This document shows positions 47,685-55,561 of a stretch of 64,000 nucleotides of DNA, piece after piece. The stretch is from Streptococcus sp. S5 (GTDB lineage Bacteria > Bacillota > Bacilli > Lactobacillales > Streptococcaceae). The translations under genes were made by a program, and so were the position numbers. The stretch covers positions 1,364,001 through 1,428,000 of the forward strand of contig NZ_CP139419.1 in the NCBI RefSeq assembly GCF_034134805.1, in the 5' to 3' direction. Every line of letters begins with the position of its first letter. Position 1 is the first letter of the stretch. The notes under the pieces are model-generated. The model had not been told where the DNA came from, searched no databases, and saw only the letters and a program-made list of their open reading frames with translations.

Positions 47685-49043
47685 TCAACGATTTTTTTTA
47701 CGACTTTCCGTCTTAATGGATAATTTCACTTCAAAGATGGTCCCTTTGGGTTTATTATCTTTGACTTGAATGGTCCCTTTGAAGGCTTCTACAATCTGCT
47801 TAGCGAGGGATAACCCCAAACCAAATCCACCTTTTTGACGGGTTCTGGCCTTGTCGACCCGGTAAAAACGATCAAAGATCCGTTTCTTATCCTCATCTCG
47901 AATCCCTGGACCATTATCCAGCACCCTCAAAAGTAGATTTTTGTCCTTCAATTGAACTTCAAACTGGATCTCGCCATCTTCATCGGTATATTTCAAGGCA
48001 TTATCATAGAGAATGGTCATCAATTGCTTGAGGAGCGTTCTATCAGAACAAATGACTTTGTCCACCTGATTGTCTCCTCGGAAGATTTTGTCATTTTCTT
48101 CCGCAATGATCTCAAAATTCGAGAAGGTCTGATCGAAAAAGCTTGGTTCGATGTCTTCCATCTCTGGCTTCAAGCCATCATCTCTTCGGGCGATATTGAG
48201 AAGGTTGGTGGTCAAGAGCTTCATATTTCGAACTTCATCTAAGCTAGATGCAATGCTCTCGCTCGATTCCATAATGGTCGCTTCAGGCTTTCTAAAAAGC
48301 GTTTCGAGGCGATTTTGTAAGACTGCTAGAGGCGTCCGCAACTCATGAGAAGCATTTTCTACAAAAGACTTTTGCTTTTGCATACTCTCAAGCAGCGGCT
48401 TAACGCTGAGACGGGCAAGGAAGAGACTCGCAAACAAGGAGATTCCCCAGAAGCAAATCATGACAAGAGCGATCTGGCTTTCATGTTCCTCACTGGTCTG
48501 CTCTAGCTGACTAATATTGGTCATGACAACCGCATACTTGATGTCACTATCACTTTCATCATCAGATAAACTCAACTCTGCCATATAGGCCCGGTAACTT
48601 TCTTTTTTCCCATAGCTATTTGTAATTTGAAGCTGGGAAACCTTGTTGAGGAGCTTTCGACCAAACGTCACCGTTTTGAAGTTTAAAAACCCATTACCGG
48701 TTGTCAAGTTTTCATATTTTTTATTGAGCAAAACAACAGTGGTATTGGATGTGACATCCCCTTTAGGTTCTGATTTATCATGATCTGGGATCATCATCTC
48801 ATGATCATTATCATCTCCTTTGGTATTTGACTGTCGCTGGTCTCGATAAGCAATCGCTACAAGTGAGTAGGGATCCTGACTGAGAGTCTTGAGGTTCTCA
48901 TCGACCGTTGTATAGAGACTCGAGCGCATGACCTGGATAATAATCAGGGTCATGGCTGAGAATATCAAAGTAAAGAGCCCAAAATATCGGATGAAGTAGG
49001 AAAAATCATCTTCCCCGACGGTTTTCTTAATTCTGGTTAGCAT
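47685..49043 (-). CDS. ciaH: Sensor histidine kinase CiaH
   Basis: The 452-residue kinase has two membrane segments (about 20-42 and 188-210) around an extracellular domain, then the phosphoacceptor region [22 protein letters not shown] (shown in part; His about 232), and the N, G1 and G2 boxes ([23 protein letters not shown]). With CiaR it forms the system that in pneumococcus controls competence, beta-lactam tolerance and stress genes. It overlaps ciaR by 17 bp. Confidence 0.93.
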   Translation of the reverse strand: MLTRIKKTVGEDDFSYFIRYFGLFTLIFSAMTLIIIQVMRSSLYTTVDENLKTLSQDPYSLVAIAYRDQRQSNTKGDDNDHEMMIPDHDKSEPKGDVTSNTTVVLLNKKYENLTTGNGFLNFKTVTFGRKLLNKVSQLQITNSYGKKESYRAYMAELSLSDDESDSDIKYAVVMTNISQLEQTSEEHESQIALVMICFWGISLFASLFLARLSVKPLLESMQKQKSFVENASHELRTPLAVLQNRLETLFRKPEATIMESSESIASSLDEVRNMKLLTTNLLNIARRDDGLKPEMEDIEPSFFDQTFSNFEIIAEENDKIFRGDNQVDKVICSDRTLLKQLMTILYDNALKYTDEDGEIQFEVQLKDKNLLLRVLDNGPGIRDEDKKRIFDRFYRVDKARTRQKGGFGLGLSLAKQIVEAFKGTIQVKDNKPKGTIFEVKLSIKTESRKKNR

Positions 49044-49707
49044 CTTTTAAGATATACCCCACACTGCGCAATGTTTGCAAGTTCTCAACGAAATCAGTAC
49101 CTTTTAATTTCTTACGGATTTTTGAAACATAGACTTCAACCACTGAGATGGTTGTGTCACTATCAAAGCCCCAGAGACGATCGAAGATCTGGGTCTTTGG
49201 AAGGATGACATTTTGGTTTTGAAGGAAATAGACCAAAAGATCAAATTCCTTCCCAAGAAGTTCCACTTCTTTCCCATCCACATAAGTCGAATTGGTAGAT
49301 AAATTGACCTTCAAATTGCCATAATTAAGGGTGTTTTCATTGACCTTTCCTGAGCGCTTCAAGAGGGCTTGAATCCGCATCTTGAGTTCTTCTAGGTAGA
49401 AAGGTTTGGTGAGGTAATCGTCTGCACCTAGCTCAAAGCCGTGCCCTTTGTCATCCAGACTTTCTTTAGCTGTCATGATCAAAACAGGGGTTGTCACGCC
49501 TTTTTCACGCAACTCTTTTAGAACATGGAAGCCGTCTTTTTCAGGAAGCATGAGATCCAGCAGAATCAAATCATAGATCCCGCTTTCTGCTTCGTAAAGA
49601 CCTTCTTCTCCGTCAAAGACCTGCATAACGTCCGCAAAATCATCTAAAAAATCAAATACTGAATTTGATAAACCAAGGTCATCTTCGACCAATAGAATTT
49701 TAATCAT
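49027..49707 (-). CDS. ciaR: Response regulator CiaR
   Basis: The 226-residue OmpR-type regulator starts [19 protein letters not shown], has the phosphoacceptor Asp in LILLDLMLP, the Lys in [10 protein letters not shown], and a C-terminal winged helix ending [17 protein letters not shown]. Nearly the whole sequence matches CiaR as I know it. The start is the ATG at 49707 with AGAGGA upstream. An extended -10 (TGTTATAAT, hexamer 49760-49765) drives it. Confidence 0.96.
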   Translation of the reverse strand: MIKILLVEDDLGLSNSVFDFLDDFADVMQVFDGEEGLYEAESGIYDLILLDLMLPEKDGFHVLKELREKGVTTPVLIMTAKESLDDKGHGFELGADDYLTKPFYLEELKMRIQALLKRSGKVNENTLNYGNLKVNLSTNSTYVDGKEVELLGKEFDLLVYFLQNQNVILPKTQIFDRLWGFDSDTTISVVEVYVSKIRKKLKGTDFVENLQTLRSVGYILKDANQN

Positions 49708-49759
49708 CGTCGTATCCTCTTCTCTTTCCTGAGTGAGTCTTTCTAATCTATTCTTAACC

Positions 49760-49768
49760 ATTATAACA
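49760..49768 (-). promoter_or_regulatory. Extended -10 promoter of ciaRH
   Basis: TGTTATAAT on the minus strand, hexamer 49760-49765; weak -35. Confidence 0.65.
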
Positions 49769-49842
49769 CGACTTGCCTTCATTTCCTATAGTTTAGAACC
49801 TGGTTTGATGATCAAATTCAGTCTATCTGAGGAAGGCTTGTT

Positions 49843-50364
49843 TTATGAGTTTGTCGTGTTTTCTTTGTTATTTTGACTATCACTCGTCTTGTTTTTATTT
49901 TTTGAATTCTTCTTATTGGACTTCTTAGAAGAACCCTGGTTTTCATCTTGTCCGCCAGATTGGTTCATGCCATTTTCTGGACCATTTCCTTGAGGGCCAC
50001 CATTGCCTTCCTGTGGCATTTGACCAGGTCCACCTCCTTGCGGGCCACCTTGAGGACCACCGCCTTGAGGACCGCCGTCCTGTGGGCCACCATTTTGCTG
50101 GTTTCCTTGTGAAGCATGGCCATTTTGACTATTTTGTTGCTGATTGGATCCTTGGTTCTGAGCCGTTTGGACCGGTTGAGAAAATTGTTGATTATTGGAA
50201 GATTGTGAGGCGATGACACCGACACCAAAGCCACTTCCAGCACCAACCAACAATCCACCAACGGCTGCCATGCCAATCCACCACTTAGGACTTCGTTTGA
50301 GGACAACCATTTTTTCTTTGGATTCTTGCGTTTCGACTACTTGTTTTGTTTCTTTTTGATTCAT
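49843..50364 (-). CDS. Membrane-anchored Gly/Gln/Pro-rich low-complexity protein
   Basis: I do not recognise a family. The 173-residue protein has a charged cytoplasmic start (MNQKETKQVVETQESKEK), one membrane segment (about 28-52, rich in Gly), then about 115 extracellular residues of low complexity. These are Gln/Asn-rich first (60-90), then GGPQG-type Gly-Pro-Gln repeats (about 90-135), then a Lys/Ser/Asn tail. It could be a wall-spanning or matrix protein. It lies upstream of ciaRH on the same strand. Start at 50364 is set by AAAGG 9 nt upstream. Confidence 0.7.
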   Translation of the reverse strand: MNQKETKQVVETQESKEKMVVLKRSPKWWIGMAAVGGLLVGAGSGFGVGVIASQSSNNQQFSQPVQTAQNQGSNQQQNSQNGHASQGNQQNGGPQDGGPQGGGPQGGPQGGGPGQMPQEGNGGPQGNGPENGMNQSGGQDENQGSSKKSNKKNSKNKNKTSDSQNNKENTTNS

Positions 50365-50439
50365 CTTTTTACCTTTTATCTTTTTGTACAAGTACTTGTC
50401 TTTTAAAATTTAAAGGGAGCTCGATCCTTTAGTAAGGCG

Positions 50440-50445
50440 ATTATA
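50440..50445 (-). promoter_or_regulatory. -10 box of the Gly/Gln-rich protein gene
   Basis: TATAAT on the minus strand (50440-50445). TTAAG and TTAGG elements lie just upstream where a -35 would be. Confidence 0.55.
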
Positions 50446-50507
50446 CTTTAGGAGTCTTAAGCCTGCCTAAATTTTTACTTAAAAAATCCTAAAACAAGCG
50501 TGGGCTA

Positions 50508-50536
50508 TTGACAGGTTGAGCCCCTTATTGTAGAAT
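50508..50536 (+). promoter_or_regulatory. Promoter of bioY
   Basis: TTGACA (50508-50513), 17 bp, TAGAAT (50531-50536): close to consensus. Confidence 0.88.
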
Positions 50537-50567
50537 AGTTACCATAAAATAAATCAGAGGTTAACTG
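50536..50567 (+). promoter_or_regulatory. BirA-like operator at bioY
   Basis: Half-sites TAGTTACC (50536-50543) and GTTAACTG (50560-50567) are separated by 16 bp. Each matches six of eight positions of the Gram-positive BirA site (TTGTTAAC, 14-16 bp, GTTAACAA, from memory). The site covers the start of transcription and the ribosome site. Confidence 0.65.
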
Positions 50568-50569
50568 TT

Positions 50570-51103
50570 ATGAAGAAAATCTTTCCCTTAGTTCTCATCT
50601 CCATTGGAGTGGCCATGATCTCCGTCCTATCTCAATTCACTATTCCCTTTGGTCCAATTCCTTTGACCCTACAGACACTCATGATCGGGATCATCGGGAC
50701 CATCTATAAACCCAGCCATGCCTTTGTCACTGTCTGTCTTTACCTGCTTTTAGGCTTCTTAGGTTTCCCAGTATTTGCCGGAGGTGCTGGTGGTGCTTCG
50801 CATTTCCTTGGTCCTACTGCTGGTTTCCTCCTCTTCTTCCCATTCCGAGCATGGATCACGTCTCTGTTCACGAGTGCTAAATCCAGCCTTGTCACTATCT
50901 TTTTGGCCAATCTCCTCAGTAGTGCTCTCCTCTTCGTGTCAGGAGCTATCGGCTTTATGCTGGTCACGCATACCGATCTCCAAAAAGCATTTGCTTTGGT
51001 CGTTGCTCCCTTTATCCTTGCTGACCTCATCAAACTGGTCATCATCACGATCACCAGCAAGGCAATTTTTGCCAGCCTCAAACACCACTGGTATTTCAAA
51101 TAA
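50570..51103 (+). CDS. bioY: Biotin transporter BioY (ECF S component)
   Basis: The 177-residue protein has six membrane segments and the BioY pattern IPFGPIPLTLQTL (24-36), GAGGASHFLGPTAGFLL (about 72-88) and a final ADLIKLVI. It binds biotin for an ECF importer whose ATPases are encoded elsewhere. No biotin synthesis genes are near, consistent with biotin uptake. The promoter carries a BirA-like operator. A strong hairpin terminator follows. Confidence 0.92.
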   Translation: MKKIFPLVLISIGVAMISVLSQFTIPFGPIPLTLQTLMIGIIGTIYKPSHAFVTVCLYLLLGFLGFPVFAGGAGGASHFLGPTAGFLLFFPFRAWITSLFTSAKSSLVTIFLANLLSSALLFVSGAIGFMLVTHTDLQKAFALVVAPFILADLIKLVIITITSKAIFASLKHHWYFK

Positions 51104-51131
51104 GATACAAAGGGCTTAGCGGATATATTAA

Positions 51132-51167
51132 AAAAATCAACATCTGAACGCAGATGTTGATTTTTGT
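51132..51167. terminator. Terminator of bioY
   Basis: AAAAATCAACATCTG (51132-51146), loop AACG, complement (51151-51165), T5. Works in both directions. Confidence 0.9.
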
Positions 51168-51241
51168 TGTAGGGATGCATTGGTAAATCTCTTCAATTGA
51201 ATTCCTTTTAAAGAGAACACTGTTTTAATGATGAAAAACAT
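51137..51241 (-). CDS. Possible 34-residue ORF after the ABC permease
   Basis: ATG at 51241 with AAGGAGG four bases upstream, 15 bp after the permease stop. The frame begins MFFIIKTVFSLKGIQLKRF and ends inside the bioY terminator stem. The ribosome site is excellent, but the 3' half is read from a terminator hairpin, which argues for chance. If real, a peptide encoded next to an exporter and a LytTR system is suggestive of a signal or cargo peptide. Confidence 0.25.
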   Translation of the reverse strand: MFFIIKTVFSLKGIQLKRFTNASLQQKSTSAFRC

Positions 51242-51255
51242 AGATCCTCCTTCCT

Positions 51256-51978
51256 TTATTTTTCCTTATAAAGAACTCTCAAGATCAGTAACTGTGTTAA
51301 CAAAGTCCAGATGATCAGAATGGTGAAGTCAAAAAATGAGACGTGACCATGACTATAGACACAAGCTCGTAGGAGGTTGACAGAAGGGACAAATGGAAGA
51401 ACATGGTAGAGATGGTTTATCCAATCTGGAAGACGACTCGCTGGGTACATGATTGGAGAAAACATCAAACCAATCATGAGAATCAACTGAGACATCAGCG
51501 TGACAATATTGGGAGAAAAAGTATAAGCAATGGCAAATCCAAGACTAATCATCGTAAGACAGATCAGAAATAGAATGAAAACAGCCAGAACAGATACATT
51601 TAGGCGGACAGAAAAACGAAAATAGCCCAGTATAACAGAAATGAATACTCCAGGCAAAATAGCAATCATCCACATCCAAAGATCTGCTAAGGAAATCAGA
51701 ATTCGAGGTATTGGAAGGGCTCGTACATAGTCTACATGTCCTTCTGACTTCGCATTTGCTATAACAGGGGATGAGATCGTACAGCCAATAGAAATGATTC
51801 CTATCAGAACTGAACCAGAAGAGAGATAGTAGGCAGCTGTCGTATCAATCTCACCAATCACTAGTGGATAACCAAAAAGAAGTGAAATGGATAACAGAAC
51901 CTGAGCTAGCGTAAAGAGTAGAAATAGATCTTTTTGACGAAGATAGTTCCAACGAAGTAAGTAAAAAAATTGAGTCAT
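51256..51978 (-). CDS. ABC-2 type transporter permease
   Basis: The 240-residue protein has six membrane segments and an ABC-2 pattern (GLMFSPIMYPASRLPDWINHLYHVLPF near residues 170-195, shown for orientation). It follows the ATPase pseudogene by one base and would form a drug, peptide or ion exporter with it. With the ATPase broken, it may be idle unless another ATPase serves it. Confidence 0.83.
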   Translation of the reverse strand: MTQFFYLLRWNYLRQKDLFLLFTLAQVLLSISLLFGYPLVIGEIDTTAAYYLSSGSVLIGIISIGCTISSPVIANAKSEGHVDYVRALPIPRILISLADLWMWMIAILPGVFISVILGYFRFSVRLNVSVLAVFILFLICLTMISLGFAIAYTFSPNIVTLMSQLILMIGLMFSPIMYPASRLPDWINHLYHVLPFVPSVNLLRACVYSHGHVSFFDFTILIIWTLLTQLLILRVLYKEK

Positions 51979-51979
51979 A

Positions 51980-52893
51980 TCAGTTTGTCAACTCCTCTCT
52001 ATAAAGATCTGAAATGGATACGTTTTTCTGAGTAAGTGACAGATTAAAAATATTCTTTCTATCCAATTCCTGTGTTATTTTTGGTAGCAGAATCGTTATC
52101 TCCTTCTCTTCTACTTCAATCTGGCAAATCGAACCATTGATAATGGTATAATCTTGGAATAGAGCTAAGCTATCTTCATTCCTAAACTCAAAAGAGATTT
52201 GATACTGCTTTTGATAGGTTATTTGCTGAACTGGGCCTGATTTGATTAACTTCCCATGGTTAAATAAGGCATAGTTGTCTGCATATTTTTCAACTTCCAA
52301 CAAGTTATGTGTCACAATAATAATGGTATGACCTTTATGGGCTAGCTTCTGTAATAATTGCCACTGTTTTTCACGACGTATTGGATCAACATCGTTCGTG
52401 GGTTCATCAAGAAGAATGATAGTCGGAGATCCGATCAAAGCCATTGCAAAAGAAGTTAGACGCTTTAAACCGCCTGAGAGATCCTTCCCTTGTTTTGCCC
52501 GGTACTCCTTAATTTCCAAGTCGGTTAAGAGCTGATCCATTTCTTTTTGTAAATCTAAGGTGTTTAATCTCTCATTCTTCCAAGCATTTCTAAGTTTTGT
52601 TCCACCGTTAATTTTTCAAGTGGTGCATACTGTTGCGACATATAGCTCATCATTGAGCGAGCTTGTTTACGATTCTGTACAAAAGAAATATCTCCATAGC
52701 ATACATCTCCTTTATCAGGTTTGGTAAAACCAATCATTTGATTTAAGAGGGTGGACTTACCAGCACCATTGTGTCCTAAAAAAGCTGTAATTTTAGCAGC
52801 TTCTATTTCTAAGGAAATATGGTTATTAGCAAAATGTTGCTTATCAAATGATTTTGTCAAATCTTTAATAGTCAGTGTCGCAAATGTCTTCAT
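51980..52893 (-). pseudogene. ABC transporter ATP-binding protein, frameshifted
   Basis: Two frames together encode one ATPase of about 305 residues. The first part holds Walker A GHNGAGKST and ends LEMLGRMRD at a TAA (52564-52566). The second, in another frame, carries on with LNTLDLQKEMDQLL, the signature LSGGLKRL, Walker B TIILLDEP and the H-loop VTHN. One missing base near 52567-52569 (GAGAGATTAAAC where GAGAGGATTAAAC would read through) explains the break. The start is uncertain; ATG at 52893 begins the conserved MKTFATLTIKDLTKSF. Either a recent mutation or a sequencing error. Confidence 0.85.
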
Positions 52894-52972
52894 CTCATCA
52901 CTCAAGACTGAGAAGATTTTCCCAGCTTCCTTCATTTTTGATAAGATTATTGTATAATAAACATATGACTTT

Positions 52973-53009
52973 CCATGGTTTACGTCATGATTGACCATTT
53001 TAGTGTCAT
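52973..53009. promoter_or_regulatory. Direct repeats, probable LytTR regulator binding site
   Basis: CCATGGTTTACGTCAT (52973-52988) and CCATTTTAGTGTCAT (52995-53009) are spaced 21-22 bp, two helical turns, between the divergent exporter and regulator genes. On the minus strand a TATTAT (52955-52960) lies about 12 bp beyond, the spacing expected for activation of the exporter. On the plus strand TGTCATAAT (hexamer 53007-53012) overlaps the second repeat. Confidence 0.6.
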
Positions 53010-53041
53010 AATTAGCCAACTCAATTTGATAAGGGGGACTT

Positions 53042-53752
53042 ATGTTAAACGTCGTTATTTGTGATGACTCAACTAGAGATGCTAGTCAGTTAGAACAGTA
53101 TTTACTTTCTTACGACAAGGTTCCTGTAGAAACAAAATTATATACAAATCCACAAAAAATGCTAGAACAGTTAACAAGAGATACACATTGTGTTTTTTTG
53201 GATATTGATATGCCACAAATTACTGGAATTGACCTTGCACGTGAAATTCGTCAGTTCAATCCTTTTATCCCCATTATTTTTGTGACCAGCTATCGTGATT
53301 ACATGGAACAAGTATTTGAAGTACAGACTTTTGATTACTTAGTAAAACCAATCGAACCTCAAAGGCTAAATAAGGTAGTAGACAGAATTTTACGTTATTT
53401 AGATTTAGGACAAACCATCTTTAACTTCTCATTTGGAAAACAAAGTTACTCTATTCCTTTAAGTGACATTACCTATTTTGAGAAAGATAAGCGTTCCGTT
53501 TTTATTTACACACTAGCAGATACCTATAAGTCCTTACTGAAAACTCAAGACATTTTAGATAAACTACCTGATTATTTTATTCAAATTCATGCTTCTTATA
53601 TTGTAAATCCCAAATATATCAAAGATTTTGATGCGAAAACAGTAACTATTTTGCTAAATGGAACCGAGGAACATTCACTTCCAATTAGTCGTAAGTTCCA
53701 GTCTTCTTTTAAAGAAAAATACTATAACTATCTCAGTGAAAGGAATTTCTAA
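53042..53752 (+). CDS. LytTR family response regulator
   Basis: The 236-residue protein has a receiver domain (1-120) with Asp8-Asp9, phosphoacceptor Asp54 in CVFLDIDMP and Lys in YLVKPIEP, and a LytTR DNA-binding domain (about 130-236). SD AAGGGGGA is strong. It is immediately followed by the kinase gene and is divergent from an ABC exporter. NatR-NatK control of natAB in Bacillus has the same arrangement; that comparison is by layout, not by homology shown here. Confidence 0.9.
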   Translation: MLNVVICDDSTRDASQLEQYLLSYDKVPVETKLYTNPQKMLEQLTRDTHCVFLDIDMPQITGIDLAREIRQFNPFIPIIFVTSYRDYMEQVFEVQTFDYLVKPIEPQRLNKVVDRILRYLDLGQTIFNFSFGKQSYSIPLSDITYFEKDKRSVFIYTLADTYKSLLKTQDILDKLPDYFIQIHASYIVNPKYIKDFDAKTVTILLNGTEEHSLPISRKFQSSFKEKYYNYLSERNF

Positions 53753-55029
53753 TGCTAATAGGATTGCGGATCATTAGTATCTTGTTTGACTTATTTCTGG
53801 CAAGTGTTTTATTTTATAGGCCAATATCCAAAAGTAAACATTCAAAAGAGACACTTTTAGCCCTTTGTTGTTTCTTGCTTTTTCATGTGGCTCTTGTTTT
53901 TCTATTTTTAGAAAGTCGCGTTTTTTTAGTTAGCAATCTCTTTCTGAGTATTGTAGAATCCGCTCTTGTAGGACTCTATTTTGATTTCTCCTTTCGTGAT
54001 TCTTCTTTTTGGATATTCTTACAAACAAGCCTGACATTATTAGCCGGAGCTGTCCTCAATCAAGCTATCCAACTATTTCTTCCACTGTCAAAAGTATCGA
54101 AAAATTTAGAACTGATTAGTGGTTACCTTGCCATCAGTTTTCTTTTTTCAACTGTGATCACTCTTGTTCTTCGACAACTATTTCGAACACATCAAAAGTT
54201 AACCATGGCAACATCTAGAAGAAATTGGCTTTATCAATTTATCGTGCCGATTTTATCGATTATTTTTGCCTTTACTGTATCTGCTATTCAAGGGCAAGTA
54301 TTTGGACCAGATTATCTTTCTGTCATTTCACTCTTATCTCTTATTGTATTGTCGTTTTCCTCGCTGTATTTTACCTTACATCTTTCTCAACAACAGCACG
54401 CTGATTATCAAAATAAATTAGATAAAGAACAACTTCAATTCCAATTAAGAGAAACACAACAGTCTCAAGAAGAATACCAACGATTGCAAAGTCTTCGGTA
54501 TGACTTAAAAAATAAACATTTAACCCTCTTGGCACTTCTAGAAGAAAATCCTGATGAGGCTAGAGAGTACCTTCAATCGTTAACCGATAGTATTTCAGGA
54601 AAACAAACCTTTTACTCCAAAAATCCAACGGTTAATTATTTACTGAATCAAAAACTGCACGATGTGGAAGATGAAATTGAATTGGAAATTGACTGCTTTA
54701 TACCACAAGAACTATCTATTCAGCCAGATGTGCTAGCTGTTATTTTAGGAAATTGTTTGGATAATAGTATTTCAGCCTGTCTTCGATTGACTGATAAATC
54801 AGAGAGAACATTGTCTCTGAATATACGTTATTTTCAACAAAATCTATTTATTTCGATCAACAATACCTTTAATGAACAGGAAAAAGAGACTCGTAAAACA
54901 CGTCAAAGAGATGGTTGGGGCTTGCGAAACGTTGATGCCCTAGTACAAGAATACCAAGGAACTATCAAACGATTCAAAGAAAATGGCCACTATCGAACGG
55001 AAATTCTCTTACCAAGTCCAATAAACTAA
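53752..55029 (+). CDS. GHKL-type sensor histidine kinase (HPK10-like), phosphoacceptor His replaced
   Basis: The 425-residue protein has about six membrane segments (5-210), a coiled-coil linker (212-245) and a GHKL ATP-binding domain with N box GNCLDNSISAC (about 337-347) and G box GWGLRNV. The dimerisation motif that normally reads R-H-D-x-x-N appears as RYDLKN with Tyr250 (codon TAT, 54499-54501) in place of His. His256 lies six residues on and might substitute. The gene overlaps the regulator by one base. If His250 is essential, autophosphorylation is lost. Confidence 0.85.
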   Translation: MLIGLRIISILFDLFLASVLFYRPISKSKHSKETLLALCCFLLFHVALVFLFLESRVFLVSNLFLSIVESALVGLYFDFSFRDSSFWIFLQTSLTLLAGAVLNQAIQLFLPLSKVSKNLELISGYLAISFLFSTVITLVLRQLFRTHQKLTMATSRRNWLYQFIVPILSIIFAFTVSAIQGQVFGPDYLSVISLLSLIVLSFSSLYFTLHLSQQQHADYQNKLDKEQLQFQLRETQQSQEEYQRLQSLRYDLKNKHLTLLALLEENPDEAREYLQSLTDSISGKQTFYSKNPTVNYLLNQKLHDVEDEIELEIDCFIPQELSIQPDVLAVILGNCLDNSISACLRLTDKSERTLSLNIRYFQQNLFISINNTFNEQEKETRKTRQRDGWGLRNVDALVQEYQGTIKRFKENGHYRTEILLPSPIN

Positions 55030-55360
55030 TGATCCTTCTCCTCGAGGTCTTATTCAGCTTATTTATAGAAAAAGAGGCTGGGCAAAATCTGTCCAGCCTT
55101 TGATGTTAGATAGAAATAACAGTTTAACACATTGGTTGATTGCTCATAGCACTGCTTTGAGGTGACGTAAACAGTATTTCCTTTATCTGCAACCTCCAAC
55201 ACTCTCCCAGACTGTTGTATCTATGCGGGGGTGGAAAAATTGAAAAGAGAGGACTTCTTTCCCACTCCATTAGGATGTAGTTAAACTATCATTAACCAAC
55301 CTAAATGATGCCCCAGAAATTAAAATAATATATTTTTTAAGTCTCAATCAAATATACACT
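55030..55360. other. Gene-free stretch with repeat copy D
   Basis: After the kinase stop, 55066-55275 is occupied by a repeat copy. From 55276 to 55360 the sequence is AT-rich. I see only a possible -10 (TATACACT, 55353-55360) near its end. Confidence 0.6.
55066..55275. repeat. Multi-hairpin intergenic repeat, copy D (most diverged)
   Basis: Opens with GAGGCTGGGC...GTCCAGCC, the same end as copies A and C, and closes with GGGGGTGGAAAA...TTTCCCACTCC, the other end. The middle differs, keeping only GGTTGATTG and a G/C-rich remnant. It follows the kinase gene. Confidence 0.6.
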
Positions 55361-55557
55361 GAAACTTTCCGCTGTGAGAAAAGTGCCTGAAACACAATTG
55401 TTTCAGGCACTCGGGAGTTTTGAGACCTTAGGCTCAAAACTAAGTCATGGAACTTCAAAGAAGTTCGCTGACGTCCGTGCTCACCTAAGGAAAGTTTCAA
55501 AGATGACGTTGTCTACATTCTAAGATGCTACAGAATGAATTCTGTAGCATCTTTTTT
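55361..55557 (+). ncRNA. Candidate structured RNA or hairpin element with closing stem and terminator
   Basis: GAAACTTTCC (55361-55370) and GGAAAGTTTC (55489-55498) form a perfect 10-bp closing stem. Inside are three hairpins: GTGCCTGAAACA and complement (55383-55410), GTTTTGAG/CTCAAAAC (55417-55440) and GAACTTC/GAAGTTC (55450-55466). The loop of the second (CCTTAGG, 55426-55432) is complementary to CCTAAGG (55484-55490), so a pseudoknot is possible. A hairpin with T6 on the plus strand (55522-55557) ends the unit. Plus-strand transcription is favoured by that terminator. A palindromic mobile element is the main alternative. Confidence 0.5.
55522..55557 (+). terminator. Intrinsic terminator downstream of the structured element
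   Basis: AAGATGCTACAGAA/TTCTGTAGCATCTT with a four-base loop (55536-55539), followed by T's on the plus strand. On the minus strand, after pepN, the run that follows is not T-rich. Confidence 0.85.
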
Positions 55558-55561
55558 AAAT

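Noticed and set aside
49742..49759. CiaR site at the ciaR promoter (GTTAAG-N5-ATTAGA)
   Set aside because: Only one half-site fits and it lies downstream of the -10 rather than over the -35.
52894..53019. N-terminal extension of the exporter ATPase to 53019
   Set aside because: It would run through the direct repeats and the -10 box, and has no similarity to ATPases before MKTFATLTIKDL.
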